From Zanthoxylum bungeanum (Eukaryota; Streptophyta; Magnoliopsida; Sapindales; Rutaceae): 64,000 nucleotides of DNA. Positions 1-10,368 of the stretch are shown here, piece by piece. Below the pieces are notes generated by a model. That model did not search any database. It was not told the DNA's origin and saw only the letters and a list, made by a program, of their open reading frames with translations. Positions within the stretch are counted from its first letter, which is position 1, and each line of letters starts with the position of its first letter. Where the stretch lies: assembly GCA_019454045.1 (NCBI GenBank), contig SKCR01007779.1:62001-126000 (forward strand). The letters are read 5' to 3'. Made by a program: the position numbers and the translations under genes.

Positions 1-757
1 CAGCCCAAACAGTGAAACAGCGAAGGAAAACGTTGGATTAGTGAACCAGAAAAGTTGCGGAATATCAACCCTTCCGACGGCCGTGTAACGCGCTTTCGAG
101 AGACGACAAAAGAGGTTAGACCTGAGGGCACATTCTTTATTTATTATTCTTCGTTTTTTTATTTATTTTAATATATTATCGCATGAGAGTCGTTTGTTGA
201 TGCATGATGTGAATTCCGGGTGAACGAAATATGTGTTCTCTTTTGTGGTATATTGGATGGAAAAACCCGGACGTAAATTCCGTAGCCAATCCGAATGGAC
301 GGTAGTGCGGTTTGCACTCGGGATACAATGCCACATACTACTTAAGAGACACACGTATTTCGTTTCATCCAAACATGTATGCGAGCATGATTAGTCTAAT
401 ATGTTATTTTTTTTTTTAAGCATGATTTAGTCTAGTATGTTATTTATTTTTTAAGCATGATTTAGTTGTTTATTTTTAAGCATTATTAGTTATTTATTTT
501 GCGTTTGGAATTTGCATTAGGTTTATGTTGTTGTTTGCTTTTCACATTATATAATTGAAATATGTTCATGAGATTCCGTGTGTTGTCATGTGTTATGAGG
601 ACTTACTTTCCAAACATGCAAACTTAGACATAGGATTTATCTTTATGAACTTGAACTAGATATAGGTTGTTCTTGAGCATGTTGCGTAGATTCGGTTAAG
701 ATATTGCACAAATCATATCATTACAAGTAGCATAAGTAAGGGACCATTCCGAACCCA
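1..757 (+). repeat. Left part of the Tat-like 5' LTR (interrupted at 757)
   Basis: Bases 245-345 resemble 14450-14550, sharing a stretch around 'ccgaatggacggtagtgcgg'. Bases 680-757 resemble 15015-15091, ending in 'gggaccattccgaaccc'. The middle portion is diverged. Bases 1-180 have no clear match in the window and could be LTR or internal sequence. No gene is seen. Confidence 0.6.
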
Positions 758-762
758 ACAGG
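758..762. repeat. Left target-site duplication of the Athila element (ACAGG)
   Basis: ACAGG lies directly before the LTR start (TGATAAG) and recurs at 11812-11816 directly after the 3' LTR. Joining the flanks restores the Tat-like LTR sequence seen uninterrupted near 15090. Confidence 0.85.
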
Positions 763-947
763 TGATAAGTGTGAAATTTACACACCAATTCTGTACCATC
801 AGCTTATCATTTTATTGGATTCCGTATTATTTAATGTTGCTTTTGGAGTTGTTTAGTGTTGTGATGACAGGAAACAAGAACAGGAAAATTCAGGTTATTT
901 TCGGGAATAATTGGATGCAAGCAAAAGCTGACAAAAAGGACAAAACT

Positions 948-1259
948 GGCGCCACGGCGCGATGATCTCCATACATTTTCCAGCAAAGGAGGCGCCATGG
1001 CGCGTTATTGAGGACAGAAGAACAGGCGCCACGACGCCTAATATCCAATACAAATTCCAGTGAGAATGGCGCCGTGGCGCCATTGACAACTTAACATGAG
1101 GCGCCATGGCGCCTTCCTACATACTGAATATGGCGCCGTGGCGCCTTCAGCAGCCCTAAGAAGAACTGGCGCCACGGCGCCAGCACTCCATACAGTTTCC
1201 CGCAGAATTGGCGCCATGGCGCCAGTAAGAAGGTGAAAATAAATAAGCGCCCAGGCGCT
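948..1259. repeat. Array of GGCGCC-NN-GGCGCC palindromes in the LTR U3
   Basis: Nine 14-bp palindromic units begin at 948, 991, 1025, 1068, 1100, 1132, 1168, 1210 and 1246, spaced 32-43 bp apart. Five are exact GGCGCC-NN-GGCGCC with NN = AT, GT or AC. Several spacers resemble each other (for example around 'ctccataca'), which suggests an underlying longer tandem repeat. The array ends about 40 bp upstream of the LTR TATA box, where promoter elements would be expected. The 3' LTR copy is degraded, partly by C-to-T type changes. Confidence 0.9.
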
Positions 1260-1299
1260 GCGATAGGGGAATTGGAGCGTGACTGGGAGACTTGGAAAT

Positions 1300-1310
1300 A
1301 TTATAAATAG
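1300..1310 (+). promoter_or_regulatory. LTR TATA box (U3 promoter)
   Basis: TATTATAAATA, conserved at the matching place in the 3' LTR (10901-10911). The inferred transcription start, roughly 1330-1345, lies in or next to the G run. Confidence 0.65.
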
Positions 1311-2226
1311 ACCCATTACACAACATAAACGGGGGGGGGGGGGAGAAAAACCCTAAAACAAGACATCAATTATCAAGAGGCAGATTGGGAGATCTAGAAA
1401 GAAGAAAGCGTCAACTTCAGAATTACAAGGAATCTGTCTCGGGTTCCATTCTTTTATTTTCTTCTTAGATTCTCTTTATATTTTGATGTATTTCTTAAGA
1501 GTGTTGTTTTGTTTTGAAATAGCCATGAGCTAATACTCTTATTCTAGGGTTTGATGTATCCTATTGCCTGAAACTATGTATTAAGTATCAATTGAATCTC
1601 ATAATAATTCTCTGAAAGTTTATTTATATTATCTATATGCTTAATGCTTTATATTTGCTGGCCACAATTGTAATGATATTATACTTAGATCTGTCACTTG
1701 AGAGAGGAGATTTGAGTAGGAATTGAGAAATATAATCAAGAATGTTATAGGGTTCAAGAGAATTTATAACTCTCTTGAAAGTAGTTAATAAGAATCACCG
1801 TACTAAATCAATTGTTAATTGTTGGAGTCTATAGAGATATTGATTTTTGACACTTAACAATACCTCCATTGGTATTCGAGAGAAAGAGTGGAGAAATTTA
1901 TGGTTTTGGCTTATAAACTTGGAATTTGACATAAGATAAATGAATGTGTAATTACATAGTGGATGGCTAGGTGAAATCAAACTCTAGGATTCATTCTTCT
2001 TTCGTATTATTTAGTTTTTCAATAATTTACCTTTAATTAGCATTGTGTTGGTTCTTCAATTAATTTCAAATCTGATTTTTCTGTGTCTAGATAGGGCTAA
2101 GGTTAGTAATTATAGTACTTAGTGTAATTTAGATTTCAATCCTTGTGGGTATGACACTCTACTCGTTTATACTAAAACTTGACACCGTACACTTGCGGTA
2201 TGATACAAAATATCACTACAAGTTTT

Positions 2227-2244
2227 TGGCGCCGTTGCTGGGGA
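2227..2244 (+). other. Primer-binding site, tRNA-Asp type
   Basis: TGGCGCCGTTGCTGGGGA is the tRNA-Asp-complementary site typical of Athila elements, with one difference from the usual GTTGCCGGGG form. It lies 6 nt after the LTR. The element at 50593-50616 has the same site and the same 6-nt spacer on the other strand. Confidence 0.88.
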
Positions 2245-2378
2245 TTGATTGTTTAGATCACATTAATACTATTACCGAATAATCTTAGCGTTAATTTAGA
2301 AGTTTATTTTTCTTTAAAAAGTCTTTTTGTTTATACCCACTGTGTTCCTGTCTGATCTTATTTGATGCTTGGCAGTGA

Positions 2379-3271
2379 ATGAGACAAAAAGGAAGTCTTG
2401 ACTCACTATTATTTGATCCTGAAATAGAACGCACTGCAAGAAGACTCAGAAAGAAGCAAGGAGTGAAGGAACGAAAATGGCAGAAGCAAACAGGGAATAA
2501 ACAGCGGCAAGTAGCAATTGCAGATGAAAACAGAGAAATGTTCCACGACAGGTACCAATCTGTGACCATTTTAAACCTGTCATTGAGGATAATTATTCTG
2601 GAATTGCATATCAACCAATTGATGCCAATAATTTTGAATTGAAACCTGCTCTTATTAACATGGTCCAACAAAACCAATATGGGGGATCAGCTGTCGAGGA
2701 TCCCAACATTCATTTAAGGATGTTCCTAGAGATAGCTGACACCATTAAGATGAATGGTGTACCCAAAGAAACGATTAGGTTGCGACTATTTCCATTTTCC
2801 TTGAGAGACCGAGCTAGGGGTTGGATGCAATCCATACCTGTAGGAAGCAACCAAACTTGGGAAGATATGGCTGTACGATTCTTGGAAAAGTTCTTTCCAC
2901 CTGCTAAAACTGCCCAATTACAAACTGAAATAAGATGCCCATAACATAATTTTGCGGATTTGGTCCAAATTCAGTTGTTCTATAATGGGCTTAATGGCCC
3001 GAATAGAACCATGGTTGACACAGCTGCATGAGGTGCTCTGTTCAAGAAGTCTGCAGAAGAAGCATATACATTACTGATCGGAATGGCCATTAATCACTTC
3101 CAATGGCCAACTGAGCAAACTACGATAACCAAACTGGCGGGCATACATGAAGTAGACCCGCTAGTTGCACTAACAGCTCAGATTTCAACCCTCTCATCTC
3201 ATGTGGCAGCTTTAAGGAATCAACATGTGAAACCATCTATCGAATCTGCTGCAACTGTGAATATGTAATTA
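2379..3271 (+). pseudogene. gag: Athila gag (capsid part), broken
   Basis: This encodes the structural protein that packages element RNA into cytoplasmic virus-like particles. The N-terminal stretch (from 2379, with the family-typical DPEIERTARRLRK segment) is separated by a frameshift near 2540-2567 from the capsid core. The core continues in another frame with the conserved PFSLRDRARGWM and FLEKFFPPAKTA segments. In that frame there are in-frame stops at 2942-2944 (TAA), 3029-3031 (TGA) and 3266-3268 (TAA). A CCHC zinc knuckle is expected near 3256-3290, but only a degenerate Cys-rich trace in another frame remains. The next coding part starts directly after the last stop in the same frame. 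Confidence 0.85.
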
Positions 3272-4447
3272 GTGGAAGGAACCCCGAGCTTTGAGCAAGC
3301 TCAATATGTGAACAACAGAAATTTCAACAATTATAGGGGAAATCCTGCATCAAACCAATATCATCCGGGACTCAGGCATCATGAAAATTTTTCTTATGCA
3401 AACACAAAGAATACCTTGATGCCCCCACCTGGTTTCAGCAACCAAATGTCGGAACAGAAACCATCATTAGAAGACCTTTTGAGCACGTTTGTCGCCAAAT
3501 CCTCAGAAAGGTTCGAGAAGAATGAGTCGCGATTAAGCAATATAGAGACCTACATGGGCAACATGGGAGCTACGATGAAATCATTAGAAACCCAGATTGG
3601 TCAGCTTGCCTCCTCGATTAGGCAACCACAAAAAGGGGCATTTCCTAGCAATACCGAAATAAACCCTAAGGAACAGTGTCAAGCTATCACCCTTAGGAAC
3701 GGAAGACAAGTCGGACATACCCCTGATGAAAGTAGCCTAGATAAGGAAGTAGAGATACAGGAAGAGCCAGTAATGACTAAAGATCAGAGCGACATCCCTT
3801 CTGTAGTCGCGAAACCTCAGATTCCAAAGCCATCTCTTCCATATCCTCAACGTTTCCAAAAGAAGAAGTTAGATGCCCAATTTGCTAAATTTTTGGAAAT
3901 TTTCAAAAAAATCCACATTAACATTCCCTTTGCTGAAGCTTTAGCTCAAATGCCCCATTATGTAAAGTTCATGAAGGAGATTATGTCTAAAAAGCGAAGG
4001 TTGGAGGATTTTGAAACTGTGAAACTCACAGAAGAATGCAGTGCTATAATTCAAAAGAAATTGCCTCAAAAGCTCAAAGACCCAGGAAGTTTCACCATAC
4101 CATGCAATATTGGAGGGTCTACTTTCACTAAAGCATTGTGTGATCTGGGAGCAAGCATTAATTTGATGCCTCTCTCGGTTTTCCGAAAATTGGGCCTTGG
4201 AGACACCAAGCCCACAACTATCACACTGCAACTGGCAGACAGGTCCCTAACATACCCTAAAGGAGTCATCGAAGATGTGTTAGTAAAAGTGGATAAGTTC
4301 ATCTTTCCCGCAGATTTCGTAGTCTTGGATATGGAGGAAGACCAAGAAATACCATTGATTTTGGGACGCCCATTCTTGGCAACTGGGAAGGCTTTAATTG
4401 ATGTACAAAAAGGGAGACTAACTTTGAGAGTAGATGAGATGATGTAA
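3272..4447 (+). pseudogene. pol: Athila gag C-terminus plus aspartic protease
   Basis: An open stretch of about 391 codons continues the gag frame. The first ~130 residues are the Asn/Pro-rich linker and a coiled-coil-like gag tail. The last ~150 residues are a retropepsin that would cut the Gag-Pol polyprotein. Its catalytic motif reads ALCDLGASINLMP, with Asp at about residue 291. D-L-G instead of D-T/S-G is normal for Athila. The flap and second conserved segment (PLILGRPFLATG) are present. A stop at 4445-4447 separates it from the RT, which lies in another frame beginning near 4576. No start of its own is expected, because it is part of a polyprotein. Confidence 0.85.
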
Positions 4448-4575
4448 CATTTGACATCTACCAAACTCTAAATTATCCCGAAGAAACCCACACTTGTAAC
4501 CGGGTGGATGTTACAGATATCTATACATAAGAGATAAGCCTGGAGAATGAGTCCACTGACCCTTTAGAGCGATGT

Positions 4576-6000
4576 TTGATCAACTCAGTTATCGATAGAG
4601 AAACGCCATTTGACGATCAGGACCTTAAACAAATGACCTTAGCACTCGATAGTTTGCCAAAAGAAACAGTGGCACGAGCCCAGTTTGAAACATTGCAAGC
4701 CCCACCATCTTTGGAAGAACAAAAAGATACAGCGGAATTGAAAACACTACCGGAGCATCTCCGCTATGCTTTTTTGGGCGAAAACTCAACATTTCCAGTG
4801 ATCATCTCTTCCACACTATCTACAGTAGAAGAGGAGAAATTACTGAGGATTTTACGAAAGTATAAATCTGCTCTGGGGTGGTCGATTGCAGACATAAAGG
4901 GAATTAATCCGTCCGTATGCATGCATAGGATTCTGATGGAAGATACTTATAAACCATCCATTGAACACCAGAGAAGGTTGAATCCAGCCATGAAAGAAGT
5001 CGTGAGAGCTGAAGTGTTGAAATGGCTAAAAGCTGGAATCATCTATGCGATCTCTGATAGCTCATGGGTAGCACCAGTTCAAGTGGTACCTAAAAAGGGA
5101 GGAATGACTGTAGTAAAGAATGATCAAAATGAACTCATTTCCACCAGGACTGTCACTGGATGGCGTGTCTGTATAGACTACAGGAAACTTAACAAGGCGA
5201 CCAGAAAAGACCATTTTCCCCTTCCTTTCATTGACCAAATGTTAGACCGATTGGCCGGTTTTGAGTATTACTGTTTCCTCGACGGTTATTCGGGGTATAA
5301 CCAAATCGCCATAGCACCAGAAGATCAAGAGAAGACAACCTTTACCTGCCCTTATGGTACTTATGCTTTCCGACGAATGCCATTTGGGTTGTGTAATGCC
5401 CCTGCAACCTTCCAGCGATGTATGATGGCCATATTCTCTGACATGGTGGAAGAGATTGTAGAAATTTTTATGGATGACTTCTCCGTATTCGGATCAAGTT
5501 TTGATCACTGTCTACACAATTTATCCTTAGTTCTACAAAGATGTGAGGAAAAGAGTCTGGTGTTGAATTGGGAAAAGTGTCATTTTATGGTCCAAGAAGG
5601 CATTGTGCTGGGCCACAAAATATCTTCAAAAGGAGTGGAAGTTGATAGAGCTAAGATAGCTGTGATAGAAAAACTCCCGCCGCCAATAAACGTCAAAGGA
5701 GTTCGAAGTTTCCTTGGTCATGCCGGTTTTTATCGTCGATTCATATTGAACTTTTCTAAAATTGCTAAACCATTGTGCAATCTCTTAGAAAATGACACTC
5801 TTTTTGTGATGGATGAGAACTGTTTACAAGCTTTTCAAAAGATCAAACAAGCATTGATCTCTGCTCCGATCATGATAACCCCAAATTGGGATGAACCGTT
5901 TGAAGTAATGTGTGACGCCAGCGATCAGGCAATCGGTGCAGTCTTGGGTCAGAAGCGCGACAAGCTTTTCAGAGCGATATACTACGCAAGTAGACATTAG
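4576..6000 (+). pseudogene. pol: Athila reverse transcriptase and start of RNase H
   Basis: This is an open stretch of about 474 codons. The fingers and palm motifs are in order: WRVCIDYRKLNKAT; motif A FLDGYSGYNQ (catalytic Asp about residue 236); the CPYGTYAFRRMPFGLCNAP motif; and FMDD at residues 298-301. The connection (LGHKISSKGVEVD, FLGHAGFYRRFI) follows. RNase H begins with FEVMCDASDQAIGAVLGQ. All RT catalytic residues are intact. The frame closes at a TAG (5998-6000) created by a one-base loss near 5993, because the RNase H homology continues in the next frame. This is a broken part of the Gag-Pol polyprotein, not a separate gene. Confidence 0.9.
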
Positions 6001-7619
6001 ATAGTGCCCAGCAAAACTACACCACCACCGAAAAAGAAATGTTGGCAGTCGTGTTTGCATTTGATAAATTTCGGTCTTATCTAATTGGGACGAAAGTAAT
6101 CGTCTATACCGATCATGCAGCCATACGTTATCTTTTTGCAAAGAAGGATGCCAAACCTCGCCTGATACGATGGGTACTCTTATTACAAGAATTTGATCTT
6201 GAAATAAGGGACAAGAAGGGCAGCGAGAATGTGGTAGCTGATCATTTATCTCGAATTGAATCTGATGAGCCCAGAGAGGGAACTATCCAAGAGGTCTTTC
6301 CAGATGAACAACTTTTTGAGGTATTTGCCAGAGTTCCGTGGTTTGCTGACTATGCAAACTACTTAGCTTGTGGAGAACTACCACCGGACATTACATACCA
6401 ACAAAAGAAGAAATTCCTTCATGATGTAAAATTTTACATCTGGGATGAACCTTTACTTTTCAAAAGATGTCCGGATCAGATAATTCGTAGATGCGTTCCC
6501 GATGAGGAAACTCGCGAAATCCTTGACCAATGCCATGCCGCACCTTATGGAGGACACTTTGGAGCAACACGAACCGCAGCCAAAGTACTTCAATCTGGAT
6601 TCTTTTGGCCCACATTATTCCGAGATAGCTACCAACTGGTCAAAACATGTGATCGTTGCCAACGACTGGGAAATATTTCCAGGCGTCATGAAATGCCTTT
6701 GAACACTATTCAAGAGGTTGAGCTCTTTGATGTCTGGGGAATTGACTTTATGGGGCCATTTCCTCCTTCATTTGGCCAAACATATATTCTACTAGCAGTT
6801 GACTACGTATCCAAATGGGTGGAAGCCATCGCCACAACTACCAATGATGCGAAAGTTGTCATTAAGTTTGTCCGAAAATACATCTTTACCAGGTTTGGCA
6901 CCCCCAGAGCCATTTTGAGCGATGAAGGCACACATTTTTGTAATAGACTTTTCAACACTCTTCTTGCTAAATATGGTGTGAAGCATAAAGTCGCGTTAGG
7001 ATATCACCCACAAACAAATGGCCAGGCCGAAACTTCGAATCGGGAGATCAAACAAATCCTGGAGAAAACGGTAAACACAAACCGAAAGGATTGGGCTCAA
7101 AAACTCGATGACGCTTTATGGGCATATCGAACGGCTTTCAAAACACCTATTGGGATGTCACCATACCGACTAGTATTTGGAAAAGCATGTCACTTGCCAA
7201 TTGAGCTGGAACATCGGGCCTTCTGGGCTGTGAAAAAGTTGAACTTCGATCCCAAAGTAGCAGGAGAGCACCGCCTTCTTCAACTAAATGAAATGATGGA
7301 ATTCCGTAATGATGCATACGAAAATGCCAAGATCTACAAAGCTCGAACAAAACAATGGCACGATAAACAAATACTTCAGCGAGAATTTCAACATGGCCAA
7401 CAAGTACTGTTATTTAATTCGCGTCTAAAATTGTTTCCTGGAAAACTGAAATCGAGATGGTCCGGCCCGTTCACCGTAAAGGAAGTATTCCCCTATGGCG
7501 CAATTGAAGTACAGTGTAAGGATGGCTCGGTATTCAAAGTCAATGGTCAGCGTTTGAAGCACTATTACGGCACTGAGGCGCGCTCGAAAGACCATCTTAT
7601 CATCACTGATCCAAAATAA
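5995..7619 (+). pseudogene. pol: Athila RNase H C-terminal part plus integrase
   Basis: The frame picks up the RNase H immediately after the frameshift ([27 protein letters not shown]). It then continues through the H2C2 zinc-binding domain of integrase ([11 protein letters not shown]...CDRCQ) to the catalytic core. The D,D-35-E triad is present: GIDFMGPF at about residue 236 counted from the Met at 6039, ILSDEGTHF at 295 and GQAETSNRE at 331. A C-terminal chromatin/DNA-binding region ends at 7619. The segment is uninterrupted and looks the best preserved of the element. Alone it would lack its polyprotein context. Confidence 0.9.
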
Positions 7620-8115
7620 ATAAGGGCTTTCTGTCTGGCTGAAGACAATAAAACAAGCGCTCATTGGAAGGCAGCACATCATAAAAAAAAAATCCTTCAG
7701 GCGCCGCGGCGCCAAAATCCCATACAAAGAGCCGAGGATTAGGCGCCACGGCGCCTCCCTGGGCATATAAATTGGCGCCTCAGCGCCTAATTCCAATAGC
7801 GCCTCCCTCACACATTTAGCAGCAAACCCCACGCATCAAGCACTTCAGCGCCCCCCACGCCTTCAGCACACCCCAATCATTCACAAACCACACGCAATCA
7901 CCAACTTGTTAGATCTTTAATTCATCCTATCTTTTGTTGTTGAATTGTTGCTTTTGTTTGTAATTTTTGGAAATTTGGCAGCACCAATTACACTCATTCT
8001 AAGCCAATCTCAACCTTGCCCACCAACTGTTTGATAAATTGCCGCAAAGAGAAATCCTAAGTTTTCTAACAGTGAACCCCCCTCTATAACCTGTCGGATC
8101 ATTCCAAGTGCTTCC
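7620..8115 (+). other. Post-pol spacer with a second GGCGCC palindrome cluster
   Basis: There is no gene here. The segment 7634-7675 ('ctggctgaagac' ... 'agcgctcattgg' ... 'aaggcagc') matches 49000-49070 of the minus-strand Athila-like element, marking a conserved post-integrase block. GGCGCC palindromes recur at 7700-7713, 7742-7755 and 7774-7787, each followed by spacers like those of the LTR array. Confidence 0.75.
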
Positions 8116-9243
8116 ATGGCCCCAAAGAGACGACGGCCTACCCCCGTGCTATCCTATGATCCGACTCATTTTTGGAATGATGAGGCTTACCTTAATTACA
8201 CTGCTTTTCTGTCGAAGAACTTTATTCCGAACGGGGTATACGAGTCTCTAACGCCCATGACCCCGACGTCTCCGATATCATTCAGAATAGAGGATGGCAA
8301 GCATTCACTCAACCTCCTGCGGATGCCGTGATACCCATTGTTCGCGAATTATAAGCCAATCTCAAGGTGCGACATGAAAACATGACGGTGCTAGTTCGCG
8401 GCAAAATGGTCCCATTCGATCAACGCACCATCAATGCACTTTACAACCTACCTGACATTGAAGATGATGAATTCACAACTTACCTTGCCACCGCTCTTAA
8501 CTATGACACAATCCTTGCCGCATTATGTGACGCGGGAGCTAGTTGGAAAACTAGTCAAGGCCATCATGTGCATTTCAACAAGAGTCACTTGGAGAAGTAT
8601 GCTAAAGCTTGGTTCTACTTCGTGTCTGCCAAGCTCTTGCCGACCAGTCACACCTCTCAGGTCACCACAGACCGTGCAGCGCTAACATATGCTATTATAT
8701 CTAGAAAATCCATCAATGTAGGTCGGATTATTCAGGATTCCATTCTTGCTACGGTGAGGAACACTACCATACGTGGCCTCCCTCACCCTTCACTCATAAT
8801 CGACCTGTGCCACAAATTAGGAGTTGTCTGGGAAAAGGGCGAAGAGATACTTCCTGCTCAAGCCCCAATCGATGCGGGTATCCTGGCCTGTTACCAAACA
8901 AGGGATGATGACACCAACCAGAGGCGGATCCAATCAATTAGCCAGCTCCTCCCATGGTACTAACTCGACGCAACCACACCAAACCACTGCACCTACACTT
9001 CCTTCCAACTTGGAAATCCGGTTATCCCTGCCAGAGACGGAGACCCAACACAATTATCAGGTGGAGCAAATTTTCAAGGAACGTGTAGATAATTACATGG
9101 CTTATGCTGTTGATTTCAACAACGCCTTAGTGGAGATGTTCGCACGCTATGGATTGAACTCAGGAGCTAATGCTGTCCAATTCCCTTCACCACCAGCATT
9201 TCCGCCTTATCCAGCTGACCCCGCTGAAGAGGATGACGACTGA
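8116..9243 (+). pseudogene. Athila post-pol ORF (putative plant transposon protein domain), broken
   Basis: This ORF sits where Athila elements carry their extra, often called env-like, ORF. The start is chosen at MAPKRRRPTPV. The central part (about 8367-8930) has the family pattern VLVRGKMVPFD, ALYNLPD, KAWFYFVSAKLLPTSHTSQVT and AIISRKSINVGRIIQ. I recognise this as the 'putative plant transposon protein' family (PF20167, from memory). Breaks are a frameshift near 8240-8275, an in-frame TAA at 8352-8354 where the family has a Tyr codon, and a second frameshift near 8920. The tail ends in an acidic run (AEEDDD) at 9243. No signal peptide or membrane helix is evident, so an envelope function is not supported. 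The molecular role is unknown. Confidence 0.75.
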
Positions 9244-10353
9244 GGGCCACCCCTCCGGGTACGTATTTTAATCTTTAATTTTTATTTCTTTCGCTCTTTT
9301 GTTTTACGCATTGTGGACATTGCTTGTTTTTAAGTTTGGGGGTGTTAATTTAGTGTTATGTGTTTAGTTATGTGTAAGTTTCAAGTTAATATTAGTTTCT
9401 TTATGTCTGTGTTAGTTTTAAGTTTAATGAAAAAAAAAGTTTGGGAGTATTGGTTGCTAGTTCAATGAGGAAACTAGATGCACTATATGAGAACAGAGAA
9501 AACGATAAGCATGTAAACACCTTTTATCTAATGCCTCGAGTATCATATCTAATTCAGACTCATAAGCACTTAATATTGAGGTTCTGACAGTACGACCCTA
9601 AGACTATAGCAAGGTGATGAGCTGATGAAATTAGTTGAAGATGAATGACCGTTTGCGTAGATATTCATCTCCGTTTGCAATCAATCATACTATATGAGAT
9701 GTAAAAAAAAAAAAATGTAACCGATAAGCGTGAAGGTACCCATGGGCGAGTATTAGGACCACCATGAGGAGAAATGCTACCTTAAATGGTAGATTAAAAA
9801 AATTAATAATAAAAAAAAAATTTGCATATCATATCAAACTAAAAAAAAAAAGCAAATATGAAGTGATTTTCCAGATATCTAGGTTGGTTTGACCCTTTGG
9901 ATACAAATTTCATTGACGACCTCACTCAGCTAGACTCTTTAGGATTTGATCTGTTATCAACCTTTAGCACACACGCACCTTCCGAGTCTGAATTAGATAT
10001 TGTATTGGAGAAATGTGATCCAAGCTAATTTATTTGCTTTGAAGGTTTCTTTATTCTCAACATTAGGCATCCCTTGAGGACACGCCAAGCACCAGTTATC
10101 CCATGACTCTAGATAGTTTTGTGTACAATACTTAGGTTAAAATTTATTGAGTATGTGAGATTTGTTCAAAACGTTTGTGGGTGTCGTTTCTGTAAGCCCT
10201 CACGAGACTATAACTCGTCCACTAGGGCCGCCTAGGGGTTTAAAGGCTTGTTGCATACGCTAAATGCAATCGTGATCCCTACGAAAGTGGCTTAGTTAAT
10301 TTAGTAATCTTTATTTGTTTATTTTATCTTTTGCTCGGGACTAGCAAAATCAT
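9244..10353 (+). other. Athila 3' noncoding region with internal polypurine-like tracts
   Basis: No ORF of note. 'aagtttgggggtg' at 9332-9344 and 'aagtttggga' at 9438-9447 resemble the true polypurine tract. The segment 9728-9784 is nearly identical to 13101-13157 of the surrounding Tat-like element. The segment 10190-10298 is conserved, in reverse orientation, at 46601-46701 in the other Athila-like element. Confidence 0.75.
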
Positions 10354-10368
10354 AAGTTTGGGGGTATT
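10354..10368 (+). other. Polypurine tract of the Athila element
   Basis: AAGTTTGGGGGTATT lies directly before the 3' LTR and would prime plus-strand DNA synthesis. The upstream 'ctagcaaaat' is also present before the polypurine tract of the element at 46526-46538 (opposite strand). Confidence 0.8.

Larger units (their letters stand above)
763..2220 (+). repeat. Athila 5' LTR
   Basis: It starts TGATAAGTGT and ends CACTACA, followed by a 6-nt spacer (AGTTTT) and the primer site. It matches 10369-11811 almost throughout. U3 includes the GGCGCC palindrome array (948-1259) just upstream of a TATA box (1300-1310). A 13-base G run lies at 1331-1343, close to the expected transcription start. Confidence 0.9.

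Noticed and set aside
948..1259. CRISPR-like array of spaced palindromes
   Set aside because: It lies in an LTR promoter region of a plant element; spacers resemble one another and no cas-like gene exists.
1038..1316. Antisense ORF with 'GAMAP'/'APWR' repeats
   Set aside because: It is produced by the GGCGCC palindromes of the LTR; the same is true of the antisense ORF at 7425-7832.
8116..9243. Retroviral envelope gene
   Set aside because: It is in the env position, but no signal peptide, membrane segment or cleavage site is visible; the transposon-protein family fits better.
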